A DNA stretch of 64,000 bases from Chitinophaga niabensis (GCF_039545795.1 NZ_CP154260.1:4221001-4285000); one strand, 5' to 3'; positions 1-9,129 are shown, counted from the first letter of the stretch. Program-made: numbers and translations. Notes: generated by a model not told the origin, from the sequence alone.

Positions 1-321
1 TCACCATGGCTTACTGCCGCTTATCTGCTCATATGGATCGTTATATTCAATCAAAGCACCGAATCACCTACCTATATTATGGCCGTTACCGGCGTGGGGA
101 TGGGTTTACTCCTGCTCCCCTATAACAAATGGACCACCATTTTACTCTGCACCACTTTTGTGGTCACCTGCCTGTGTCCAACGGACTTCGTTCCGAAAGC
201 GATCAATGTGATCGCTGTTAATTATCGTGTGAAAGCCCTACCCTGTTTTGCTGTGCTGCTCTTTCTGCAATGGCGCACCGTGATCATGAGCAAACAACAT
301 GGAAAAGCACATGTAACCTAA
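1..321 (+). CDS. C-terminal fragment of a GT87/DUF2029-like membrane glycosyltransferase (5' end outside window)
   Basis: The reading frame is open from base 1, so the gene starts upstream of the window; the first internal ATG at 79 is not taken as the start. The visible 106 residues are very hydrophobic, with at least three membrane segments, and contain an N-x-x-x-E-S-P-T-Y-I-M-A stretch typical of the last part of polyprenyl-phosphate-dependent glycosyltransferases of the GT87/DUF2029 type. These enzymes add a sugar from a lipid-linked donor on the outer face of the inner membrane. The next gene, a GT2 enzyme that could make such a donor, begins 9 bases downstream on the same strand, which fits an operon. 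Family assignment rests on a short C-terminal piece and is therefore moderate. Confidence 0.6.
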   Translation, partial: SPWLTAAYLLIWIVIFNQSTESPTYIMAVTGVGMGLLLLPYNKWTTILLCTTFVVTCLCPTDFVPKAINVIAVNYRVKALPCFAVLLFLQWRTVIMSKQHGKAHVT

Positions 322-330
322 CAACTAACT

Positions 331-1110
331 ATGCAACTAGTAACACCAGAACCTACTACGTTCCCTGTTCCGATTAACAACCTGACTATTCAAAACAACA
401 GGGCAACGCATCATCTCGATCTGGTGATCCCCTGCTGCAACCCGCCGGAAGGATGGGTAGCACAGATGATCGCAGATTATTGGGAATTACAGGACATGAT
501 GCCGGAAACGGCCATTCAGCTGATCCTGGTGAATGATGGCTCCGTACGCAACGTCACTCAAGCCCATCTCCGGCAACTGGCGGAAGGCATACCCGGCGCG
601 CGCATCATCAATCACCCGGTGAACCGCGGAAAAGGATATGCCGTTCGATTAGGCGTAGCCGTTGCCACCGGCGACTACCAGGTATGTACCGACTTTGATT
701 TTCCCTTCGGCGTAAAAGCCGTGAAGCAGGCCTTTGAACAATTGCTGCATGGATCAGATGTGGTGGCCGGCATCCGTGGTGAACAGTATGTAAAACTGCT
801 GCCCCGCAAACGGAAAATGATCACCACGGTGAACCGCTTTATGAACCGTTATCTCCTGCATTTGCCGGTAGCAGATGCACAGGCAGGGCTGAAAGGCTTC
901 AACAGCAAAGGCCGCAGGGAATTCCTGGCCACACGCATCAATGGCTTTTTATACGACAGTGAATTTGTTCACCGTGCAGGAAAGAACAAATCCCTGAAGA
1001 TCCGCACGATACCGATCGTTTGCAGGCCCGGCATCTGCTTCTCTGAATTCAGATCAAAAGTATTACTGCGGGAATTCGTTAATTTCATGGGCATCCTCAT
1101 TGTGAGTTAA
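331..1110 (+). CDS. GT2 family glycosyltransferase, polyprenyl-phosphate sugar synthase-like
   Basis: This 259-residue protein has the GT-A fold signature of family 2: a hydrophobic strand followed by the VNDGS motif (about residues 68-72), an N-x-G-K-G-Y-A segment near 99-105, and an acidic T-D-F-D motif near 120 that would bind the metal and nucleotide sugar. The order matches dolichyl-phosphate-mannose-synthase-like enzymes that load a sugar onto a polyprenyl phosphate at the inner membrane. There is no signal peptide and no clear C-terminal membrane pair, so it is probably a peripheral cytoplasmic enzyme. It lies 9 bases after the GT87-like gene and one base before the deacetylase gene, so all three are probably co-transcribed. 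The sugar and acceptor cannot be read from the sequence. Confidence 0.82.
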   Translation: MQLVTPEPTTFPVPINNLTIQNNRATHHLDLVIPCCNPPEGWVAQMIADYWELQDMMPETAIQLILVNDGSVRNVTQAHLRQLAEGIPGARIINHPVNRGKGYAVRLGVAVATGDYQVCTDFDFPFGVKAVKQAFEQLLHGSDVVAGIRGEQYVKLLPRKRKMITTVNRFMNRYLLHLPVADAQAGLKGFNSKGRREFLATRINGFLYDSEFVHRAGKNKSLKIRTIPIVCRPGICFSEFRSKVLLREFVNFMGILIVS

Positions 1111-1111
1111 G

Positions 1112-1897
1112 ATGAAAAATAAGATACTGATCAGCGTAGACGTAGAGGAATTTGATATTCCGGAAGAATACGGGCAGAAGATCCCTTTACAGGAGAAACT
1201 GCTCGTATCCTATCGCGGCGTAGTGAAAACGATGACGCTGTTCGATGAACTGAACATCCGCGCAACCTTTTTCATCACTGCCTACTGGGCACAGAATTTC
1301 CCTGACATGGTAAAACGCATGGCAGCCAAACATGAGATCGCCTCTCATGCTTTTTACCATGATGCTTTTGATGAAACGGATCTTTTGGATTCACGGAATG
1401 AACTGGAATATATCAGCGGGCAGCAGGTGAAAGGCTTCCGCATGCCACGCCTGAAACCAGTGAGTATGGGATCCCTCGAAAAGGCAGGTTATACTTATGA
1501 TGCTTCCCTCAACCCAACCTGGATACCAGGGCGCTACGACAACCGTAAACAACCCCGCTATGTGCATCGCAAAGGAGCATTATGGGTGATGCCTTCTTCC
1601 GTTACACCCCGTTTAAGATTACCGGTATTCTGGTTAAGCGTGAAGAACTTCCCTTTATGGTTCACGCGGTATTGCAGCCGCAGGATCCTCCGGAAAGAAG
1701 ACTATTTTTCCTTTTACTTCCATCCCTGGGAGCTGGAAGACCTCAGCTCCTACAAACTGCCACTGGTAGTGAAAAGTATATCCGGCGCAAAGATGCATAA
1801 CAAGATGCGGCGCTTTTTAGCTTATCTCAGTGCCAAAGGAGAATTTATATCACATAGTGATTATTTGGAGAAAGTACACTCCGGCGGGAAGGCATAG
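1112..1897 (+). CDS. Polysaccharide deacetylase (NodB homology) family protein
   Basis: The 261-residue protein begins with an S-V-D-V-E-E-F segment (residues 8-14), the first NodB-homology motif with catalytic and metal-binding aspartates, followed by R-A-T-F-F and an I-A-S-H-A-F-Y-H segment supplying the metal-binding histidines. C-terminal F-x-F-H-P-W-E-L matches the last motif of the family. The family removes acetyl (sometimes formyl) groups from amino sugars of cell-surface glycans. There is no signal peptide. It follows the GT2 gene by one base, suggesting that the operon builds and then trims a lipid-linked or surface glycan. Its last 37 bases overlap the 3' end of the convergent DUF6807 gene. 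Confidence 0.85.
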   Translation: MKNKILISVDVEEFDIPEEYGQKIPLQEKLLVSYRGVVKTMTLFDELNIRATFFITAYWAQNFPDMVKRMAAKHEIASHAFYHDAFDETDLLDSRNELEYISGQQVKGFRMPRLKPVSMGSLEKAGYTYDASLNPTWIPGRYDNRKQPRYVHRKGALWVMPSSVTPRLRLPVFWLSVKNFPLWFTRYCSRRILRKEDYFSFYFHPWELEDLSSYKLPLVVKSISGAKMHNKMRRFLAYLSAKGEFISHSDYLEKVHSGGKA

Positions 1898-3084
1898 TCA
1901 TTATAGTAAGCTTCCGCCTGTGCAACAGTAAGATCACCATCGAAAGTGATCACACGGTATTTCTGCGGATAAAATTTACCGGGCTCTATTTCCCATGCGC
2001 GATCCTTCGTAGGGCTGAACATCGCAAACACCTGGCCGTTCTGGTCTTTCTCCGGCCATATGCGCACCGGTTGCGGAGAGTTGAAATTATACCGCCAGGA
2101 TAATACCAGCAAACCTCCTTTGCCTCCGTTCAGTGCACCTGTTATCTTAAACCAGCGGGCACGGGTATTATCTGCATCTTTACGGCTCTTTCCTTCAGAG
2201 GTAAGTACTACACTGTTCTCATTATTCCACTCACCTGCCCCCCTGATAGCAAAGCCTCCGCCATACCGGTATTCCAGTAATGTTATGGGAGATCTGCCTG
2301 CACAACGCAGTGTGGAAGTATAATCCCAAACCTGCTGATCTCCATCTCCATCATACGCGGTTACATTCAGTATCTCAATCATAGCAACCTTTTCCGGTTT
2401 AGTCAACACTACATGTTCCTGGAATAAAGAGAAACCACCATACACCTTTCCATTCCATGTACGGGCAAGTTTGGCAAACCGCACCGTGCCTGATAATTTT
2501 TTCAGGTTCCAGAAATCCACAGTATCGTTTTCAAATTTTGTATGCGTCCAGGGGTTCCAGATACCGAAGTGATGATAGTGATCTTTGGGATGGATATTGG
2601 TCAGCACTTTTCCCGAAGGTGTCCATGCCGGGTGAATAAAACCACTTCTCCTGAAAGCGGTATCCACACCGGCCGGCGGTTCCATTACCGCATAATTGTA
2701 TTGTAGTATGGGCTTGTTATCCTTTTCAATGATATAGGCGGTATTTGTTGTACGCACCTTTACGCTGGCAACACTATCATAAGTTTTCTTTGACCAAAGT
2801 TCATATACACGCTCTTTCCCTGCCGGCAGATCTCTTTCCAGCCTCCATACAATGGTATGCTCGCCCTCCATTTGCGTTGGGGTAATAATCTTCTTCCCGC
2901 CCTCAACACTTATCAACTCGGTAGACATTAGTTCAATATGGAATTGTGGCAGAGCAACGCGCATAATAGTATTATGCCGCGCATATGGCCCGGCTTTAAC
3001 CGTGATGCGCCCAAGCAGCTGTGCTTGTGAAAATAAGGTACTCATAAGCAAAACCAGTAATAACACATAACGTGGGTATCTCAT
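1861..3084 (-). CDS. Secreted DUF6807 (PmoA-named) family protein
   Basis: The 407-residue product starts with a signal peptide (basic M-R-Y-P-R, a leucine-rich core, cleavage near S-Q-A-Q). The body has the family hallmark H-P-K-D-H-Y-H-H-F-G-I-W-N-P-W (around residues 165-179), a histidine-rich loop, and the R-x-W-F near 310. In public annotation this family is often called methane oxygenase PmoA; that name is misleading, since members are periplasmic or secreted proteins common in carbohydrate-degrading Bacteroidota and planctomycetes, and the fold resembles sugar-active beta-sandwich proteins. Function is unknown. The gene is alone on this strand and overlaps the deacetylase gene tail to tail. 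Confidence 0.8.
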   Translation of the reverse strand: MRYPRYVLLLVLLMSTLFSQAQLLGRITVKAGPYARHNTIMRVALPQFHIELMSTELISVEGGKKIITPTQMEGEHTIVWRLERDLPAGKERVYELWSKKTYDSVASVKVRTTNTAYIIEKDNKPILQYNYAVMEPPAGVDTAFRRSGFIHPAWTPSGKVLTNIHPKDHYHHFGIWNPWTHTKFENDTVDFWNLKKLSGTVRFAKLARTWNGKVYGGFSLFQEHVVLTKPEKVAMIEILNVTAYDGDGDQQVWDYTSTLRCAGRSPITLLEYRYGGGFAIRGAGEWNNENSVVLTSEGKSRKDADNTRARWFKITGALNGGKGGLLVLSWRYNFNSPQPVRIWPEKDQNGQVFAMFSPTKDRAWEIEPGKFYPQKYRVITFDGDLTVAQAEAYYNDYAFPPECTFSK

Positions 3085-3186
3085 ATGGAAATCGATTGAA
3101 TGTGAAGTAAATTACTCATTCCCATTTACATTTAATAACCTTTCCTTACCTTAACAGGGTTAATTCACCCCCAAAATATCCCCAAA

Positions 3187-4683
3187 ATGAAAAAGGATAA
3201 ACTGATTGTTTCCAACCGGTCTGCCCTGGTTAAAAAGTACGGCAGTAAACACAAAACATTCCTGAAAGACCTCACCGCTATTAAAGACTTTGATAAAAAG
3301 CGGAAACTGAGCACCGGGATCGTATTCCTTGACGATGCCACAGCCATGAAAAAGTATAAGATCCCCCCGGTAAAAGATCCGGAAGATCAGCGCCAGAACA
3401 AAGCTGCCATCGATGCCTTGTACAAACACTTTCAGCCGGACTACCTGGTGATCGCAGGAGCACAGGATGTAATTCCCTTCCAGGAACTGCATAACCTTTT
3501 AGCCAGCGATGATGATGAGGATGAGCTGATCCCCAGTGATCTGCCCTATGCCTGCGAGGCACCTTATCATACAGACCCGGCTAAGTTCATTGCCCCTACC
3601 CGCGTGGTGGGCCGTTTGCCAGACATCCCCGGCAGCAAAGACCCCGCATACTTCCATTCCCTGGTAAAAGATGTGCTGGCCAGCAAGCCGGTGAAAGATA
3701 AAGAGTACCGCAAATATTTTTCTGTGAGTGTATACGAATGGCGCCTGTCCACCCAGGAAAGCCTGCATAATATCTTCGGCGAAAATGGGCTGATGCAGAT
3801 CTCTCCCATCAGCGGTCCCAAATGGACAACCGCACAGATGAAACCAAAAACACACTTCATCAATTGCCATGGCTCCCTGGAAGATCATTGTTATTATGGC
3901 CAGAGAGGCTCAAATTACCCCGAAGCCTTAAATGCCAGCATGCTGGCCAAAATGATCAGCAAAGGCACTATTGCGGCGGCAGAATGCTGTTACGGGGCAC
4001 AGCTCTATAATCCCAATGAAACGGAAACCACACAGATGAGTGTGGCCAATACCTACCTGATCAATCACGCCATTGCCTTTATGGGAAGTTCCACCATTGC
4101 CTATGGTCCTACAGAAGGACAGGGCCTGGCGGACATCATTACACAGGAATTCCTTATCAATACCATCAAAGGCGCTTCTACCGGACGCGCTTTACTGGAA
4201 GCCAGGCAAAGCTTCCTGGATAAAATGGGTCCTACCCTGGACCCTTATGAACTGAAAACCATCGCGCAGTTCTACCTGCTGGGAGAACCATCTGTTGTAC
4301 CGGTGGCCGGCGCTCCGGTATCCAAGTCCCTCAATGCCCGCAGGAACAGCCGGGATAATATGATCTCCAAAGGTGCTGCCCTCAGCAACTTCATTGCAAC
4401 ACCTACTTTAGTAAGTGCTAAAAAAGAGGGTACAGAATTTGCAGCGAACGTGCGGGCTTTACTGAAGGATAAAAAGTTCTCAGAAAAGGCCACCAAACAG
4501 GTTTTTGAAACGGCACCAAAGCCCAATGCGTTGACGCGGGACATGAAGGCTTTCAACACACCGGTGAAATTTCACGTATATTCATCCTCTTCTACCAGCG
4601 GTAAGCATAAGAAAACCAAGGTATTGGTAGTGAAGGAAAAGAACGGTGAAATAATGGGATACAGAGAATATGTCAGAAGATAA
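3187..4683 (+). CDS. Caspase-fold (clan CD, C25/gingipain-like) cysteine peptidase candidate, cytoplasmic
   Basis: The 498-residue protein lacks a signal peptide and membrane segments. The clan CD catalytic pair is visible: His228 in F-I-N-C-H-G-S and a Cys in A-A-A-E-C-C-Y-G (Cys267 or Cys268), spaced about 40 residues apart as in gingipain and CHAT-type peptidases. An earlier block (residues 80-145) with D-Y-L-V-I-A-G-A-Q-D-V-I-P-F and R-V-V-G-R-L-P-D resembles the beta-alpha substructure that precedes the catalytic domain in C25 proteins. Known gingipains are secreted; the absence of an export signal here points to an intracellular role. The last 120 residues are basic and low in motifs. 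The stop codon overlaps the next gene by 14 bases, so the two are probably translated together. Substrate and trigger are not known. Confidence 0.7.
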   Translation: MKKDKLIVSNRSALVKKYGSKHKTFLKDLTAIKDFDKKRKLSTGIVFLDDATAMKKYKIPPVKDPEDQRQNKAAIDALYKHFQPDYLVIAGAQDVIPFQELHNLLASDDDEDELIPSDLPYACEAPYHTDPAKFIAPTRVVGRLPDIPGSKDPAYFHSLVKDVLASKPVKDKEYRKYFSVSVYEWRLSTQESLHNIFGENGLMQISPISGPKWTTAQMKPKTHFINCHGSLEDHCYYGQRGSNYPEALNASMLAKMISKGTIAAAECCYGAQLYNPNETETTQMSVANTYLINHAIAFMGSSTIAYGPTEGQGLADIITQEFLINTIKGASTGRALLEARQSFLDKMGPTLDPYELKTIAQFYLLGEPSVVPVAGAPVSKSLNARRNSRDNMISKGAALSNFIATPTLVSAKKEGTEFAANVRALLKDKKFSEKATKQVFETAPKPNALTRDMKAFNTPVKFHVYSSSSTSGKHKKTKVLVVKEKNGEIMGYREYVRR

Positions 4684-4948
4684 GAAACCAGCCCCTAAAA
4701 AGGTAAAAGGGCAAATTATATTAAAGACTTTCGCCAGAACCACTAAAAGCGAAAGTTTAGGTGTGTACCTGCAAACAGCAGATGGCACCTTCCTCATCCG
4801 GCCGGCAGGGGGTAATCCGTTTATGGATAATCCCCTGGCCGCCCTGGCGGGGAAATACATTGAGGCTCAGGGCCGTAAGAGCAGTTATGTTTTCTTTGCA
4901 AAAACCTGGAAGGAGATCACGGAAGAAGAAGCCGGATCAAAAGGATAA
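4670..4948 (+). CDS. Small conserved-looking protein overlapping the caspase-like peptidase gene
   Basis: This 92-residue product has a lysine-rich head (residues 1-16), then a compact beta-rich core with G-V-Y-L-Q-T-A-D-G-T-F-L-I-R-P-A-G-G-N-P-F (about 31-51), an L-A-G-K-Y-I-E-A-Q-G-R turn near 60-70 and an acidic tail. The core pattern could suit a small OB-like or SH3-like barrel, but I do not recognise the family. It begins inside the last 14 bases of the peptidase gene in a different frame, the classic arrangement for translational coupling, so a role as partner, inhibitor, chaperone or substrate of the peptidase is plausible but inferred from position only. No signal peptide is present. 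Confidence 0.65.
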   Translation: MSEDKKPAPKKVKGQIILKTFARTTKSESLGVYLQTADGTFLIRPAGGNPFMDNPLAALAGKYIEAQGRKSSYVFFAKTWKEITEEEAGSKG

Positions 4949-5007
4949 ACCGTTCACCCCCAATCCCCGCCCCCAATTAATCCTGTTTAATCCACCCGTC
5001 CATATTG

Positions 5008-5039
5008 TTGGCAAAAGCCATATTTAGCGTGTAAATTTA
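5008..5039 (+). promoter_or_regulatory. Possible promoter for the 5061 gene
   Basis: TTG at 5008-5010 is followed after 21 bases by TAAATTTA at 5032-5039, seven of eight matches to the Bacteroidota -7 element TAnnTTTG. It sits 21 bases before the ATG at 5061. The last base differs from consensus, so this is tentative. Confidence 0.3.
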
Positions 5040-5060
5040 TAGTAACAAAAACCTGTCGAT

Positions 5061-5594
5061 ATGATCCGCCATTCTCTTATCCGGCAGACTGTTCTTGTTC
5101 TTGCAGCATATCTGTTATGTATCCCCCTGCAGGGAAACAGTCAGCCTAATCGTATCATGCAGCAAAAAACCGCTGCACTCCTGGGTAAATACCTGGTATC
5201 CTTTAAATCAGAAAGAGGCACTTTGCGTTACGTGTTGCACATAGACAGTGCGCGTGGGATGTTCTTTTTCGGTTCCCTTGAAAACGACACCAATTACCAC
5301 CCATCCCGCCGGGAAGTCTGCCGCATCAAAGGCTTGCTGGCTGAACGCAAAGGGTACGACTTCATCATGAAGCCTGACCTCGAATACGGCACACCGTATA
5401 AACTTATCTGCCAGCCGCATGAATGGCTGCTGAACAACAAAACCTATTTCTCTATCCGGGAGCCGAATATCATTAACGGGTATATGCTCGCTACAAATGA
5501 TATGGATAACCGGATGTACAGCTTCTCCGGTATGAAGCAGGAGCCTGAAAAAGAGCCGGAGAAGGTTTTGGTTTCCTTAAGTACTAAACCTTAA
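5061..5594 (+). CDS. Small secreted protein of unknown function
   Basis: The 177-residue product has a likely signal peptide (basic start, hydrophobic segment around residues 9-23, cleavage near G-N-S-Q). The rest is a mixed beta-rich sequence without cysteine pairs or a motif I recognise; it contains R-Y-V-L-H-I-D-S and an acidic, proline-containing tail. It follows the peptidase pair after 112 bases that hold a possible promoter of their own, so it is probably a separate transcription unit. Its last four bases overlap the end of the convergent dipeptide epimerase gene. No function is assigned. Confidence 0.6.
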   Translation: MIRHSLIRQTVLVLAAYLLCIPLQGNSQPNRIMQQKTAALLGKYLVSFKSERGTLRYVLHIDSARGMFFFGSLENDTNYHPSRREVCRIKGLLAERKGYDFIMKPDLEYGTPYKLICQPHEWLLNNKTYFSIREPNIINGYMLATNDMDNRMYSFSGMKQEPEKEPEKVLVSLSTKP

Positions 5595-6610
5595 AAGGCC
5601 CTGTATAACTCAGCGCCGGTACCATTCCGGTTGGCATAGATGATCTTGCCGTTCCGGATCTTAACGCCATCTGCGGTATCTTCTGCCAGCAGCAACGGGC
5701 CGTCCATGTCAGTATAATCCAGATAGGGCAGCAGGTGCGCTACGGCAGAAGTACCAACGGTGCTTTCATTCATACTGCCCGTCATCACTTTCATGCCCAG
5801 CTGTTTTGCTTCCAGGATCATCCTGCGGGCAGGCGTGATGCCGCCGCATTTGGTGAGTTTTATATTGATGCCGTGGAAATAGCCATGGCAGTTCTTTACA
5901 TCTGCTTCCACAATACAGCTTTCATCTGCAATGAGTGGTAAGGCGGAACTTTCGTATACCTTTTTCATGCCTTCCCAATCTGCTGCAGGCATGGGCTGCT
6001 CAATGAATTCAACACCCAGCTCTTTAAAAGCAGCGGCATTCCGGAGGGTTTCTTCCACACCCCAGGCACAATTGGCATCTACACGAAAAATGGCACTGGT
6101 ATGTTTACGTAATTCCGTGATGATAGCAATATCATCTTTGGTACCCAGTTTGATCTTGTAAATGGGCCAGGGGAATTCCTGTAACTTCTTCACCATATTC
6201 TCCACCGTATCTATCCCGATGGTGTAATCTGTTAAAGGATTATGAGAAGGCTCCAATCCCCAGATCTCATACAGCTTTTTACCGAGCCGCTTTGCATAGA
6301 GGTCGTGCGCAGCAAGGTCCAGCGCGCAAAGCGCGAACAGATTATCAGATAACTTAGGATACATGGCTTCCCAGAAAGCTTCCGGCGTATCCAGTTTGTA
6401 AGCTTCAATAAAAGGGCGATGGGCATTGATTGCTGCCATCAGTATGGGTACCGTAATGTTGTAATAAGAATTGTCAGCAGTTTCTCCGAGGCCGCTCCAT
6501 CCGTCTTCCTGCAGTTCTGCTACCAATAGCGGTTGTACATCCTTGCTTTTTCTCGAAATAGTAAACGTGTGGCGGAATCTTAACTCGAAGGGATAAAGTG
6601 TTAGTTCCAT
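5591..6610 (-). CDS. Dipeptide epimerase (L-Ala-D/L-Glu epimerase type, enolase superfamily)
   Basis: The 339-residue protein shows the muconate-lactonizing-like enolase superfamily pattern: the K-x-K pair at residues 152 and 154 (Y-K-I-K-L-G), metal ligands Asp178 (R-V-D-A-N), Glu204 (F-I-E-Q-P) and Asp229 (I-A-D-E-S), and an opposing lysine near 251 (N-I-K-L-T-K-C-G-G). The D-x-D-G-P segment near the C-terminus is typical of L-Ala-D/L-Glu epimerases that recycle murein peptides. Exact dipeptide specificity cannot be read. It lies 32 bases downstream of malQ on the same strand, so the two may share a transcript. It ends in a 4-base overlap with the convergent 5061 gene. Confidence 0.85.
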   Translation of the reverse strand: MELTLYPFELRFRHTFTISRKSKDVQPLLVAELQEDGWSGLGETADNSYYNITVPILMAAINAHRPFIEAYKLDTPEAFWEAMYPKLSDNLFALCALDLAAHDLYAKRLGKKLYEIWGLEPSHNPLTDYTIGIDTVENMVKKLQEFPWPIYKIKLGTKDDIAIITELRKHTSAIFRVDANCAWGVEETLRNAAAFKELGVEFIEQPMPAADWEGMKKVYESSALPLIADESCIVEADVKNCHGYFHGINIKLTKCGGITPARRMILEAKQLGMKVMTGSMNESTVGTSAVAHLLPYLDYTDMDGPLLLAEDTADGVKIRNGKIIYANRNGTGAELYRAF

Positions 6611-6642
6611 AATTAAATATACACAATGTACAATGATATTTC

Positions 6643-9054
6643 CTAACCCCTTCCTGCCATACTGATCATCCTGCGAATGGTTGTTGTAAGTCCCTCTGCT
6701 TTCAGCAGCGCTTCCAGGCTGAGTGGCATGCGGTAGCGCCAGTACCAGGGAGAAACAGCAGGAACATTGATCCGCTCTTCCTCAGGCGCTGTCCGGGGAA
6801 GGCTTTCATCCAGCGCCAGCCAGTCCTGCAGCTGCAGAATACACCACATAGCAGGTGACTGTAAATGTTCTTCAACCAGTGTATCATAATTCTCTTCTGC
6901 CCACTCGCGGATCGTGCTCATATCGTGCGTGGAAGGTGTTACAACAGAAAGATAGGGAGCGGATGCCAGCGTACTGTCTCCCCGCTTGGGCATACGCTGC
7001 ACTTCCAGGCTGAGGATCCCCAGTAACTGCATCACACCCGGTACACAATGCGGTACCATACCAAGGTCTTCCCCGCAAACCAGCATATCCGTAGCCTGTT
7101 GCAACACCGGTAATTTCTTCAGCGCCTCCTGTTCCCAAAGCGCGTTATGACGGTGGAAAAAATACTGATCAGATAACTTCCGGAGTTTGTGCTGCACAGC
7201 AGGTTCCAGTGCTTCAAAAGAAGAGGTGAGGTGCATATGGAAACGGGGATGGAATTCGCCTTCCACCGGTTCAAGGAATAACACATTCGTGATCAGGTCC
7301 AGTAATCCCTGGCGGATAAAGGGATCCGGCTCTTCCGCCACCGACTGTTGGGTAGTGTAAGGGGCTTGTAGCCGGAAAGTACCATCGCCGTTCGGTTCAA
7401 AGTAAATGCCCTTTACAGCAGGCGTGGCATCGCTGAAAGTATTATAAAGGATCGGATCTGTGATATAAGGCTGGCAATAACGGGAACGGTCGAATGGAAT
7501 GCCTGCCGCCCGCAATTCATCTATGGTAAAAGGGATGGCAGGATCAAAGTATCCCAGTAATCCGTCAAAAGTATCGCGGGGTATTTGCCAGATGCGGAAG
7601 AACCCAAGGATATGATCAATACGGAAAGCAGAGAAATACAATGCCATGTGCGCCAGTCTTTCCTTCCACCAGCTATACCCTGTTGCTGCCATCTCCGCCC
7701 AGTTGTATACAGGAAATCCCCAGTTCTGCCCCTTTACCGAAAAATCATCCGGCGGTGCGCCTGCCTGCACATTTACATTAAAGAGTTCCGGTGCTTCTTT
7801 TACCTCCACACTTTGGAGGAACACACCTATCGGCAGATCACCTTTGATAACCACTCCTTTGCTGTGTGCATAGTTAACGGCATCCAGTAACTGGTTATGC
7901 AACTGATATTGAATGAAGAAATAAAAAGCTGCTTCCGTTGGCTGGCCAGTAAGTTTCATATCCCGCTCACAACTGAAGCGGGCATAAGGTTCCAGCCAAT
8001 GTTGATTGGCTGCTGCCCAGGTATGGTAAGTGCTATCTGGTTTAAACGCAGTGAACAACTCTTTCAGCACTTCCATCTTAATGCGGATTACCTGCTCATA
8101 ATCCAGCGAAGGCAGTTCGTTCAGTTTTGCCTGGTGCTCTTTGTACTGTTTTACTTTACCTGCAGCGGGTAAATGAATATACGCAGGATGTAATGCAAAT
8201 GCGGAAATAGCGGCGTAAGGATAAGAATCCGTCCAGCTGTAATTCACGGTGGTATCATTCACCGGCAACAGTTGCAGGATGCGCTGGCCGGTAGCTGCCG
8301 CCCAGTCCGCCAGTAATTTCAGATCAGCAAACTCCCCGATGCCTAATCCCTTTTCAGAACGAAGTGAAAACACCGGCACTGCAACACCCGCGCCTTTCCA
8401 GTGTGTTACGTTGAACCTTGCAAACCCGTCATGGATAATAGTACGGCCATGTATATTGAATTCACCGGTGAACAACACCCGGTTCTCTCCTTCCTCATAG
8501 ATGAATTGCTCACCTTCCCTTTTTCCATACTTATACTCGATCAATACACCACGGGGAATATCTGCCAGGGTTATAAAATCACCTTCTGCCGTATAAGTTA
8601 AAGGAATAGCCTGTTTTACATTCCATGCGCCCAGCTCCGGAATGTTACCGATGATATAAACAGTTGCTGTTGCTTTTAACAAAGGAGCATGTACCCTGAA
8701 AGTATACAGTGCAGGCGAAGGAAGTGCAATAGTTTCCCGTTTAAAGAACACCTCACTAAAGGGAGCGGTTAACCAGGCATTCTCTACCATACCAGGCCAT
8801 ATCCAGATATCCCTTACCGTTAGTTCTTTATCAGAAGGGAAGCAATAAATAGTACGGGCATTTCTTTCTGCCAGCGTTCCCAGGTAATACCTGTAACGGA
8901 ATACAGCCGGGTCATCCACCTGGATGGTCAGCCGCCAGTAAATGGCATTGTAATACTCCATCAATAACTTCGTTTCCCCCTGGTCATGGCAAACAGCTAC
9001 ATAGAGCTCCTGCCCCCAGGCAGATGAAAAACGAACATACAAGTGAAGCGTCAT
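6643..9054 (-). CDS. malQ: 4-alpha-glucanotransferase, DPE2-like with N-terminal starch-binding modules
   Basis: The 803-residue enzyme transfers alpha-1,4-glucan segments between maltooligosaccharides or glycogen. Residues 1-105 and 115-210 look like two CBM20-type starch-binding modules (the second has G-N-I-P-E-L-G-A-W-N). The GH77 catalytic barrel follows, with the nucleophile Asp480 in R-I-D-H-I-L-G-F, the acid/base Glu662 in C-G-E-D-L-G, and Asp711 in T-H-D-M-S. The long gap between nucleophile and acid/base contains the insertion that marks the DPE2 branch, which acts on maltose with a glycan acceptor. No signal peptide, so it is cytoplasmic. A terminator for the upstream GH5 gene lies just before it, so it probably has its own promoter. 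Confidence 0.93.
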   Translation of the reverse strand: MTLHLYVRFSSAWGQELYVAVCHDQGETKLLMEYYNAIYWRLTIQVDDPAVFRYRYYLGTLAERNARTIYCFPSDKELTVRDIWIWPGMVENAWLTAPFSEVFFKRETIALPSPALYTFRVHAPLLKATATVYIIGNIPELGAWNVKQAIPLTYTAEGDFITLADIPRGVLIEYKYGKREGEQFIYEEGENRVLFTGEFNIHGRTIIHDGFARFNVTHWKGAGVAVPVFSLRSEKGLGIGEFADLKLLADWAAATGQRILQLLPVNDTTVNYSWTDSYPYAAISAFALHPAYIHLPAAGKVKQYKEHQAKLNELPSLDYEQVIRIKMEVLKELFTAFKPDSTYHTWAAANQHWLEPYARFSCERDMKLTGQPTEAAFYFFIQYQLHNQLLDAVNYAHSKGVVIKGDLPIGVFLQSVEVKEAPELFNVNVQAGAPPDDFSVKGQNWGFPVYNWAEMAATGYSWWKERLAHMALYFSAFRIDHILGFFRIWQIPRDTFDGLLGYFDPAIPFTIDELRAAGIPFDRSRYCQPYITDPILYNTFSDATPAVKGIYFEPNGDGTFRLQAPYTTQQSVAEEPDPFIRQGLLDLITNVLFLEPVEGEFHPRFHMHLTSSFEALEPAVQHKLRKLSDQYFFHRHNALWEQEALKKLPVLQQATDMLVCGEDLGMVPHCVPGVMQLLGILSLEVQRMPKRGDSTLASAPYLSVVTPSTHDMSTIREWAEENYDTLVEEHLQSPAMWCILQLQDWLALDESLPRTAPEEERINVPAVSPWYWRYRMPLSLEALLKAEGLTTTIRRMISMAGRG

Positions 9055-9068
9055 GCAGGGAAATTACG

Positions 9069-9103
9069 AAAAAAAACATGCCTGCACCAAAAGGTACAGG
9101 CAT
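9069..9103 (-). terminator. Rho-independent terminator after the GH5 gene
   Basis: On the minus strand, seven-base arms (9097-9103 and 9078-9084), with an additional inner ACC/GGT pairing, are followed by a run of eight T. It sits directly downstream of the GH5 stop codon and upstream of malQ. Confidence 0.75.
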
Positions 9104-9129
9104 TGTTCAGTTTGACTATTTAGCAGTGC

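Noticed and set aside
3187..5594. A complete anti-phage defence island
   Set aside because: Only the caspase-like peptidase hints at this; no nuclease, sensor, transposase or other defence gene adjoins, and the flanks are ordinary metabolic genes.
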